From Holophagaceae bacterium (GTDB lineage Bacteria > Acidobacteriota > Holophagae > Holophagales > Holophagaceae): 6,608 nucleotides of DNA. Positions 1 through 4,289 of this stretch are shown here, one piece after another. Position numbers and translations under genes: made by a program. Position 1 is the stretch's first letter, and each line of letters begins with the position of its first letter. The notes under the pieces were generated by a model. That model saw only the letters and a list, made by a program, of their open reading frames with translations, was not told the origin of the DNA and made no database searches. The stretch is from positions 1 through 6,608 of the forward strand of contig JANXYT010000360.1 in the NCBI GenBank assembly GCA_025355915.1. The letters run 5' to 3'.

Positions 1-272
1 CTGGGGCTGTCTACCGGTTGAACGGCCTGCGACTGCCCCGGTCCTCCCAGGCCCAGTTCGAGGCCGGCAGTTCAGTGGAACTCAAGGAGGTCCGGGCGGG
101 CGACCTCCTCTTCTTTGCCACGGGGGGGGCGGGTCGGGTCAGCCACGTGGGGTTGTATCTTGGGGAGGGGGCCTTCATCCATGCCCCCCGACCTGGACAG
201 AACATCCGTCGGGATGACCTCTCAGATCGTTACTACCGGAACACCTTCGTGGGGGCCAGGACCTACCTCTAG
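1..272 (+). CDS. NlpC/P60-family cell-wall endopeptidase, C-terminal part (5' end outside window)
   Basis: This is the C-terminal portion of an NlpC/P60 cysteine peptidase; the family cleaves peptide bonds in the stem peptides of peptidoglycan, outside the cytoplasmic membrane. The first complete codon is at position 3 and 89 residues are visible. The stretch GAVYRLNGLRLPRSS matches the family segment just after the catalytic Cys helix, so the Cys itself lies upstream of the window. Next come RAGDLLFF (the usual GDL-F strand), SHVGLYLG with the probable catalytic His (visible residue 48), and FIHAPRPG with the third polar residue, His60. The two His are 12 residues apart, as in E. coli Spr (MepS). 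A TTG at 18 could be read as a start, but homology clearly continues upstream of it, so the gene is cut by the window edge. It ends with TAG, followed directly by a hairpin and T-run. Family assignment is secure; the exact substrate and the N-terminal part are not visible. Confidence 0.9.
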   Translation, partial: GAVYRLNGLRLPRSSQAQFEAGSSVELKEVRAGDLLFFATGGAGRVSHVGLYLGEGAFIHAPRPGQNIRRDDLSDRYYRNTFVGARTYL

Positions 273-282
273 GGTTTGATAA

Positions 283-310
283 CCCTGGCCGGGCCGACCG
301 GGGATTTTTT
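283..310 (+). terminator. Probable intrinsic terminator of the NlpC/P60 gene
   Basis: CCCTGG (283-288) can pair with CCGGGG (298-303), giving six pairs including one T-G wobble around a 9-nt loop. After one A comes a run of six T (305-310). The left arm overlaps the right arm of another small hairpin (271-286), so the two cannot form together. The stem is short, so strength is uncertain. Confidence 0.5.
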
Positions 311-324
311 GTGGGCCCCCATCG

Positions 325-360
325 TTTTTTTAAAAATTGCTGGGAGAAATGCCCTAGACT
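325..360 (+). promoter_or_regulatory. AT-rich segment and weak candidate promoter of the cold-shock gene
   Basis: A T7A5 stretch (325-336) stands out in this GC-rich sequence and resembles an UP-type element. TAGACT at 355-360 matches four of six bases of a sigma-70 -10 box, but I find no good -35 box at the right distance. If used, transcription would begin near 367, at the foot of the leader hairpin. The terminator upstream and the solitary gene downstream make a promoter in this area likely; the exact position is a guess. Confidence 0.3.
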
Positions 361-364
361 GGCA

Positions 365-438
365 TTTGCCCGTCTGTTGTACGGGCAAAAAAAAGCGCTG
401 CTGCCTCGCCTGGAAGGGACATCGCATTCATATCCAGG
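365..438 (+). promoter_or_regulatory. Structured 5' leader of the cold-shock gene (two hairpins)
   Basis: A perfect 9-bp inverted repeat, TTTGCCCGT (365-373) and ACGGGCAAA (381-389), encloses a 7-nt loop and is followed by an A-run rather than a T-run, so it is not a terminator for the plus strand. A second perfect 6-bp pairing, CCTGGA (409-414) with TCCAGG (433-438), encloses 18 nt and ends 11 nt before the ribosome binding site. Long structured leaders control mRNA stability and translation of cspA-type genes at low temperature in E. coli; a similar role here is inference, as I see no match to the E. coli cold box. Confidence 0.4.
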
Positions 439-459
439 ACGAAGAAAGCAGGAAAAATC

Positions 460-663
460 ATGGCTCAAGGCACCGTCAAGTGGTTCAACGCCGAAAAGGG
501 TTTCGGCTTCATCACCCCCGATGAGGGTGGTGCGGACCTGTTCGTGCATCACTCCGCGATCGAGACCACGGGTTTCCGTACCCTGGACGAGAATCAGCGC
601 GTCAGCTTCCAGGTTGGTCAGGGCCAGAAGGGCCCCCAGGCAACCAACGTCAACAAGCTGTAG
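460..663 (+). CDS. Cold-shock protein, CspA family
   Basis: This 67-residue protein is a single cold-shock domain, a five-stranded OB-fold that binds single-stranded RNA and DNA and in this family acts as an RNA chaperone in the cytoplasm. The start [18 protein letters not shown] is diagnostic: Trp8, the RNP1 motif KGFGFI (13-18) and the RNP2 motif LFVHHS (27-32) carry the aromatic and basic residues that stack on nucleic acid. Length and C-terminus (GPQATNV) are standard for the family. The start is fixed by AGGA at 450-453, six bases before ATG. The gene stands alone: it has a structured leader upstream and a very strong terminator 20 bp after its stop. Bacteria often carry several Csp paralogues and the sequence alone cannot say whether this one is cold-induced or constitutive, so no specific letter is assigned. 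Confidence 0.98.
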   Translation: MAQGTVKWFNAEKGFGFITPDEGGADLFVHHSAIETTGFRTLDENQRVSFQVGQGQKGPQATNVNKL

Positions 664-682
664 TTCGTACCGTTCAACTGCG

Positions 683-713
683 AATCGGCCTCCTTCGGGA
701 GGCCGATTTTTTT
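683..713 (+). terminator. Strong intrinsic terminator of the cold-shock gene
   Basis: A perfect 11-bp stem, AATCGGCCTCC (683-693) and GGAGGCCGATT (698-708), closes on a TTCG tetraloop. The T-run covers 707-713, overlapping the last two bases of the stem. It begins 20 bp after the csp stop codon and is a textbook Rho-independent terminator. Confidence 0.97.
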
Positions 714-735
714 GGGTTCCTTTCGGGACGGCAGG

Positions 736-753
736 ACCGGGCTGAAACCCGGT
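736..753. repeat. Small perfect inverted repeat
   Basis: ACCGGG (736-741) and CCCGGT (748-753) enclose CTGAAA. It lies between the csp terminator and the minus-strand gene and has no T-run on either side. The rest of 714-933 holds no gene I can support; the only coding-like stretch is a minus-strand frame ending at 777, described among the findings. Confidence 0.4.
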
Positions 754-933
754 GCAGGCCATGCGCCTGGGGACGGTCAGCAGGCCCCCAACAGGGCGAG
801 GCAGGCGCTGGCTTCGCCGGGGCATGTTTCGCCGAAGAGGTGACGTGCTTCCGCTTCCCTTGGACGGGTGGCCGCGATGCCCGCGGCCACAAACGGGATG
901 AACAGGGAGGCAAAGCCCGCAGCCAGGGCGAAA

Positions 934-1209
934 CTAGTCGAATTTCTCTCCCTTTCGGGGGCGACGGCAGACTCCAGGAGGGTTCTCCCAGACGCCGATG
1001 AGATGCAGCCTCTCGTCATAAATGGCGATCCTGGTGTTCTTGGGAAAGATTTTGATGGCTTTGCAGCGGTGGCCGTGACCCGCGCCGTACAGGTGGGTGA
1101 GGGTGAGGTCGGCAAAGGCGAGAAGACCACGTTCCACCTGGGCCGCGGCCGCGCGCGCCTCTTCAAGGGCCTGGCCTTGGAGTTGGACTTCCTGGTTGGG
1201 TTCGCTCAT
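934..1209 (-). CDS. Small uncharacterised protein (91 aa)
   Basis: I do not recognise this protein. It reads MSEPNQEVQLQGQALEEARA at the start, an Ala/Glu/Gln-rich segment (about 7-34) likely to be one long helix, then a mixed region with the His-rich motif GAGHGHRC (43-49), the strand-like KIFPKNTRIAIYDE (53-66), and a basic tail (PPGVCRRPRKGEKFD). There are two cysteines (49 and 81) and no signal peptide or membrane segment. An in-frame ATG lies 19 codons further upstream, but the chosen start at 1209 has an excellent ribosome binding site, AAGGAG at 1216-1221, six bases away, and the extra codons read like leader sequence (Pro-rich). It is transcribed divergently from flgF across a 278-bp gap and is not obviously part of the flagellar block. 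Codon use fits the neighbours, so I think it is a real gene. The His/Cys pattern could bind a metal, but that is speculation. Confidence 0.75.
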   Translation of the reverse strand: MSEPNQEVQLQGQALEEARAAAAQVERGLLAFADLTLTHLYGAGHGHRCKAIKIFPKNTRIAIYDERLHLIGVWENPPGVCRRPRKGEKFD

Positions 1210-1221
1210 GGGTTGCTCCTT

Positions 1222-1263
1222 GGGAGTGGGAGGGGCGTCGAGGGAATGGGCCCGGGGGAGGGG
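1222..1263 (+). other. Cluster of seven G-runs (possible G-quadruplex) upstream of the minus-strand gene
   Basis: Seven runs of three to five G occur in 42 bases on the plus strand (starting at 1222, 1228, 1232, 1242, 1248, 1254 and 1260). Four runs with short loops meet the usual quadruplex pattern. The G-rich strand is the template strand for the leader of the 934-1209 gene. In a GC-rich genome this can arise by chance. Confidence 0.35.
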
Positions 1264-1286
1264 CACGGCTGGAGGGCATGGCGACT

Positions 1287-1323
1287 CCTGGAAGGGAGGG
1301 ACGCGCCCAAGGTCCCTCCCAGG
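1287..1323. repeat. Long inverted repeat in the divergent intergenic region
   Basis: GGGAGGGAC (1294-1302) pairs perfectly with GTCCCTCCC (1312-1320) around a 9-nt loop, and the outer CCT (1287-1289) and AGG (1321-1323) extend the stem with a 4-nt bulge. No T-run follows on either strand, so it is not a clear terminator. A further direct copy of the 9-mer sits at 1416-1424. It could be a regulator binding site or leader structure for either divergent gene. Confidence 0.5.
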
Positions 1324-1428
1324 ATTGATTCGACAAAGGTGCGCTTTGAAAAAAGGGGTTGGGCCACCTCCCTATCCCTCCGGAGGTTGAGCGGACCGGG
1401 GCGAGGCTCGGATCAGGGAGGGACAACT

Positions 1429-1444
1429 TGGCATCCCTTTGGCG
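1429..1444 (+). promoter_or_regulatory. Candidate sigma-54 promoter of the flgFGA block
   Basis: TGGCATCCCTTTGGCG has the invariant GG (1430-1431) and GC (1442-1443) of a -24/-12 promoter with exactly ten bases between them, and keeps TGGCA of the consensus -24 element. The -12 element is imperfect (TTGGC rather than TTGC). The predicted start near 1455 lies 33 bases before the flgF ATG. Rod and hook genes are sigma-54 dependent in many bacteria, which makes this plausible; no activator site was identified. Confidence 0.4.
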
Positions 1445-1457
1445 GTAGTCCTCCTGT

Positions 1458-1474
1458 CCCAGCCGCTGGCTGGG
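1458..1474 (+). promoter_or_regulatory. Hairpin directly before the flgF ribosome binding site
   Basis: CCCAGCC (1458-1464) and GGCTGGG (1468-1474) form a perfect 7-bp stem with a 3-nt loop. The flgF Shine-Dalgarno-like GAGGTG (1478-1483) begins only three bases after the stem, so the hairpin sits at the edge of the ribosome footprint and could affect initiation or protect the 5' end. The symmetry is plain; any function is inferred. Confidence 0.45.
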
Positions 1475-1487
1475 CGAGAGGTGCCCA

Positions 1488-2231
1488 ATGGACCCTGGAT
1501 ACTATGTCGCCGCCGGCAGCCTGAAGGCCCGGTCCTTCCAATTGGAAGTGGTGGCGAACAACCTGGCGAATGCGGCTACGGTGGGCTTCAAGCCCGACCA
1601 GCCTTTTTTCGCCGTGTTCAATAAGGCGGCGGGAAGCTCGCGTCGGTTGCCTCTGAGCGGAGCCCTGAACGACGGGGTGGTGTTCGGCGAAACCGGCGTG
1701 GTCACGGGGCAAGGCAGCCTTCGGGCAACGGGCCGCCCACTGGACGTGGCCATTGAGGGCAACGCCTTCCTGCTGGTGCGCACCCCCGGTGGTGACCGGG
1801 TCACGCGGGATGGCCGCCTCCAGTTGGGGACGGACGGGCAGTTGCAGGCCATGGATGGCAATCCCCTACTCGGCAAAAACGGCCAACCCATCACCGTGGA
1901 TCCCAAGAACGGCAATGTGTCCATCACGGCCGACGGGACCGTCCAGCAGAAGGACCAGGTGCTGGGCCAGCTGGATCTGAAGGCTTACGAGAAACCCGGC
2001 GCCCTCAAGCGCATGGGGGCCCTGCGCTTCGATCCCGCCGGCGCCACGGAGGCCCCCGTGAAGGGCACGGTGACCCAGGGCCACCTGGAGCAGAGCGCCG
2101 TGGACACGGCTTCCACCATGGTTGAGATGATCCGCCTGAACCGGCTTTACGAAATGAGCCTGAAGGTGGCCTCGACGCTTTCGAATGATCTGGATTCGCG
2201 CTCGATCAACGATGTCGCGATCAGCCGGTAG
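1488..2231 (+). CDS. flgF: Flagellar basal-body rod protein FlgF
   Basis: This 247-residue protein belongs to the rod/hook family exported by the flagellar type III apparatus to form the proximal rod in the periplasm. The N-terminal rod motif is seen at 23-37 (ANNLANAATVGFKPD), the central FlgF/FlgG-type signature at about 85-112 (LDVAIEGNAFLLV followed by VTRDGRLQL), and the C-terminal amphipathic helix at about 203-232 (SAVDTASTMVEMIRLNRLYE), which packs with the N-terminal helix in the assembled rod. It lacks the long segment after the N-terminal motif that marks FlgG, and the true FlgG is encoded next, so FlgF is the better name. The length is usual for FlgF. GAGGTG at 1478-1483 supports the ATG at 1488. 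The gene leads the block; flgG begins 42 bp after its stop. The central domain is rather divergent, so another rod-protein label would be the main alternative. Confidence 0.92.
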   Translation: MDPGYYVAAGSLKARSFQLEVVANNLANAATVGFKPDQPFFAVFNKAAGSSRRLPLSGALNDGVVFGETGVVTGQGSLRATGRPLDVAIEGNAFLLVRTPGGDRVTRDGRLQLGTDGQLQAMDGNPLLGKNGQPITVDPKNGNVSITADGTVQQKDQVLGQLDLKAYEKPGALKRMGALRFDPAGATEAPVKGTVTQGHLEQSAVDTASTMVEMIRLNRLYEMSLKVASTLSNDLDSRSINDVAISR

Positions 2232-2273
2232 GGCCAAATCCTCAGTCTTCAGTGAAATGATCGGGAGGTTTTT

Positions 2274-3062
2274 ATGATGCGTGCGATGTGGTCGGCGGCA
2301 GCGGGCATGAATGTCCAGCAGTACAACATGGACACCATCTCCAACAACCTGGCGAACGTGAACACCACGGGCTACAAGAAGGGCCGGGCGGAGTTCCAGG
2401 ATCTGCTCTACCAGACGGTGAATCTGGCCGGCACCAGTTCCAGCAACAGCACCACGATTCCTGCGGGTATCCAGATGGGCCACGGCGCCAAGCTGCAGAG
2501 CCTCATGCGGCAGTATTCCACCGGCAACCTGCGGCAGACGTCCAACCGCTTCGACATGGCCATCGAGGGCGACGGCTTCTTCCGCGTCACCCAGCCGGAC
2601 GGCACCCTGGCCTACACCCGCGATGGCGGTTTCACTACGGACCAGAACGGCGCCCTGGTGAACTCGGCGGGCTACCTGCTGGATCCCCAGATCACCATTC
2701 CCCAGGACGCCCTGAGCGTGACCATCGCGCCGGACGGCACGGTGAGCGTCACCCAGACGGGCCAGACCCAGCCCCAGCAGGTGGGCCAGATCACCCTGTC
2801 GCACTTCATCAATCCCACGGGTCTGAACCAGCTGGGCCGGAACCTGCTGCAGCCCACCCTGGCCAGCGGTGAAGCCATCGATGGCACGCCGGGCGCGGAC
2901 GGCCTGGGCACCATCAACCAGGGCTTCCTGGAGGTCTCCAACGTGGATGTGGCCGAGGAGATGGTGAACATGATCATCGGCCAACGGGCCTACGAGGCAA
3001 ACTCCAAGACCATCAAGACCGTGGACGACATGCTCAGCCTCCTGAACAACCTCAAGCGCTAA
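2274..3062 (+). CDS. flgG: Flagellar distal-rod protein FlgG
   Basis: FlgG (262 aa; 260 in E. coli) forms the distal rod, the rigid drive shaft that passes through the P and L rings. The N-terminal motif NNLANVNTTGYKKGRAEFQDLL (24-45) is nearly canonical. Residues 46-63 (YQTVNLAGTSSSNSTTIP) align with the FlgG-specific segment that makes the rod straight and stiff compared with the hook protein FlgE. The core signature FDMAIEGDGFFRV (93-105) with AYTRDGGF (113-120) follows, and the C-terminal SNVDVAEEMVNMIIGQRAYE (222-241) is the classic rod helix. GGGAGG (2263-2268) lies five bases before the first of two adjacent ATG codons and eight before the second, so either could be used; the MMRAMW start favours the first. 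It is the best-conserved gene in the window. flgA starts four bases after its stop. Confidence 0.98.
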   Translation: MMRAMWSAAAGMNVQQYNMDTISNNLANVNTTGYKKGRAEFQDLLYQTVNLAGTSSSNSTTIPAGIQMGHGAKLQSLMRQYSTGNLRQTSNRFDMAIEGDGFFRVTQPDGTLAYTRDGGFTTDQNGALVNSAGYLLDPQITIPQDALSVTIAPDGTVSVTQTGQTQPQQVGQITLSHFINPTGLNQLGRNLLQPTLASGEAIDGTPGADGLGTINQGFLEVSNVDVAEEMVNMIIGQRAYEANSKTIKTVDDMLSLLNNLKR

Positions 3063-3066
3063 GCAA

Positions 3067-3744
3067 ATGCGCACAGCGGCCCTGCTTCTGCTTCCCACCG
3101 CCATGGTCGCCCAGGCGCAGGTTTCGCCTGCCGAGCGACTGGCCGACGCGGCCATGGCCTTTGCCCAGGTCGAGGCGGCCAAGCTGGGGGGCGAGCATCG
3201 CTTCAAGGTGGCCCAGCCGCCCCGAGTGCCCGCCACCAAGCCCGGAAAGCTCACCTTCGAACCCTCTCACCTCAGCAAGCGCGAGCCCCTGGGCCGATTC
3301 TTCGTGGTGGTGGCGCTCAAGGTGGACGGCGAAAAGGTGGGCATGGTCCGCGTGGATCTGGATGGCACCTGGGTGGGCACGGTGCTGCGCGCCAAGGGCG
3401 ACCTCGCCCGCAAGGCCGAACTCTCCGCCGACCAGGTGGAACCCAGCCCCTTCGACGGGGTGCCTCCGGAAGGCGCCCTGACCGAGATCCCCGAAGGCCA
3501 GCGACTCATGCGTTCCGTGCCGGCGGGCAGGATCCTGACCCGGGCGGACCTGGAAACCATTCCCCTGGTGCAGTCCGGCGACAAGGTGCGCCTGACCGCC
3601 ACCCACGAGACCCTTACCATCAGCCTCGACACGACGGCCCGCAGTCGGGCCGGATTGGGCGACCGGGTGCGCCTGGAGGCCCCAGGCGCCCGCCGAGCCG
3701 TTACCGCCATTGTCACGGGACCGGGTGAGGCACGGTTGCAGTAG
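3067..3744 (+). CDS. flgA: Flagellar P-ring assembly chaperone FlgA
   Basis: FlgA is a periplasmic chaperone needed to polymerise FlgI into the P ring in the peptidoglycan layer around the rod. Residues 1-18 (MRTAALLLLPTAMVAQAQ) look like a short Sec signal peptide with likely cleavage after AQA. The middle is poorly conserved, as usual. The C-terminal part, about 144-225, is the SAF-type domain: GQRLMRSVPAGRILTRADLE (144-163), then GDKVRLTA and SRAGLGDRVRLEAPGARR (193-210), ending in the typical VTGPGEARL. At 225 residues it matches family length. The start lies four bases after the flgG stop and I see no strong Shine-Dalgarno sequence, so translation probably depends on ribosomes finishing flgG. 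Having flgA implies a P ring and therefore an outer-membrane organism. The usual next genes, flgH and flgI, are absent from this window. Confidence 0.93.
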   Translation: MRTAALLLLPTAMVAQAQVSPAERLADAAMAFAQVEAAKLGGEHRFKVAQPPRVPATKPGKLTFEPSHLSKREPLGRFFVVVALKVDGEKVGMVRVDLDGTWVGTVLRAKGDLARKAELSADQVEPSPFDGVPPEGALTEIPEGQRLMRSVPAGRILTRADLETIPLVQSGDKVRLTATHETLTISLDTTARSRAGLGDRVRLEAPGARRAVTAIVTGPGEARLQ

Positions 3745-3745
3745 T

Positions 3746-3763
3746 CGGGCGCTCCCGTTTCTT
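3746..3763 (+). terminator. Weak hairpin after flgA (possible terminator)
   Basis: CGGG (3746-3749) and CCCG (3754-3757) flank a CGCT loop, followed by TTTCTT. The stem has only four pairs, so this is at most a leaky stop after the flgFGA block. Confidence 0.25.
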
Positions 3764-3766
3764 CCC

Positions 3767-3795
3767 TTGGCTGGAACGGAATCCGACCGTATTCT
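3767..3795 (+). promoter_or_regulatory. Candidate sigma-70 promoter of the DUF1292-like gene
   Basis: TTGGCT (3767-3772) and TATTCT (3790-3795) each match four of six consensus bases and are separated by exactly 17 bases. Transcription would begin near 3802, just before the ribosome binding site AAGGAGG (3808-3814), giving a short leader. This would make the gene independent of flgFGA. Confidence 0.4.
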
Positions 3796-3819
3796 GTTCC
3801 TTCGCGCAAGGAGGAGCCC

Positions 3820-4167
3820 ATGGCTCATGAGGGTCACGAACACGGACCGGACTGCAATCACGAACACGACGATTCCTTCGAAATCGAAGTTGTTGAACTC
3901 GAAGACGAGAACGGCGAGAAGGAGGAGTTCGCGATTCTTGAGGAACTCGAGTTCGAGGGCCGCAATTTCGCCATTCTCGCGCCCCTGGCCGAGCTGCAGG
4001 CCCAGGAAGAGGGCACCGCGGATCCCGAGGCCAGCCTGAGCCTGGAGATCTTCGAGGTGAAGGACGAGATGTTCACACCCTTGGAGGACGAGGAGCTGGC
4101 CGAGCGTCTCATGAAGCACCTCGATGAGCAGGAAGCCAAGCTCAAGGCCGAGGAAGAGAAGGACTGA
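3820..4167 (+). CDS. Small acidic DUF1292-like protein with His-rich N-terminus
   Basis: The 115-residue protein resembles the DUF1292 (YrzB/UPF0473) family, whose role is unknown. The family pattern is visible from residue 20 to about 91: FEIEVVELEDENGEKEEFAI, then EELEFEGRNFAILAPL (a strand-turn-strand), then LSLEIFEVKDEMFTPLEDEE. The C-terminal helix (about 91-115) is highly charged. The protein is strongly acidic overall and has no signal or membrane segment, so it should be cytoplasmic. The first 16 residues carry five His and a Cys (MAHEGHEHGPDCNHEH), an extension I do not regard as part of the core domain and that could bind a metal such as zinc or nickel. The start is supported by the perfect AAGGAGG at 3808-3814, five bases from ATG. 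A candidate promoter precedes it and a 19-bp inverted repeat follows. DUF1292 assignment is by recognised pattern and is fairly confident; function is unknown. Confidence 0.85.
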   Translation: MAHEGHEHGPDCNHEHDDSFEIEVVELEDENGEKEEFAILEELEFEGRNFAILAPLAELQAQEEGTADPEASLSLEIFEVKDEMFTPLEDEELAERLMKHLDEQEAKLKAEEEKD

Positions 4168-4177
4168 CCGTCCTCCT

Positions 4178-4222
4178 GGTACGCACGAAGGCCCCCAAAG
4201 TTCGGGGGCCTTCGTGCGTACC
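4178..4222. terminator. Perfect 19-bp inverted repeat between convergent genes, probable bidirectional terminator
   Basis: GGTACGCACGAAGGCCCCC (4178-4196) is exactly complementary to 4204-4222, with a 7-nt loop AAAGTTC. It starts 11 bp after the DUF1292-like stop and lies 68 bp from the stop of the convergent SDR gene. Neither strand has a T-run after the stem, which is unusual for an intrinsic terminator. The remaining bases 4223-4289 hold nothing I can recognise. Confidence 0.65.
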
Positions 4223-4289
4223 CTTCAGTGTGGGGCCAGGGCTGGGAATACGAGGTCCTACTACTCCCTGAAAACGTGGAATCCAGGAT

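Noticed and set aside
312..331. TGGGCCCCCA plus T-run as a second terminator after the peptidase gene
   Set aside because: The only pairing, TGGG with CCCA, would leave a two-base loop, which is sterically impossible.
366..394. TTGCCC followed 17 bases later by an A-run as a csp promoter
   Set aside because: The -35-like bases lie in the arm of the perfect hairpin and the -10 position has only A residues, a poor match to TATAAT.
311..745. A 144-codon plus-strand frame covering the csp gene
   Set aside because: It overlaps csp in another frame, runs through the strong csp terminator, and is basic and Ser-rich without motifs.
175..825. A 216-codon minus-strand frame
   Set aside because: It is antisense to csp and to the peptidase end, and crosses the csp terminator. 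Composition is Arg-rich with no motif.
868..1524. A 218-codon plus-strand frame opposite the 91-aa gene
   Set aside because: It is antisense to a gene with an excellent ribosome binding site, runs into the flgF start, and ends in Gly/Pro/Trp-rich sequence typical of shadow frames.
1866..3254. A 462-codon open frame on the minus strand
   Set aside because: It runs antisense through flgF and flgG, which are clearly real. Its translation is rich in His, Arg, Gly and Ala with no recognisable motif, as expected of a shadow frame in GC-rich coding DNA.
3052..4119. A 355-codon open frame on the minus strand
   Set aside because: It is antisense to flgA and the DUF1292-like gene, has low-complexity composition and no conserved motif.
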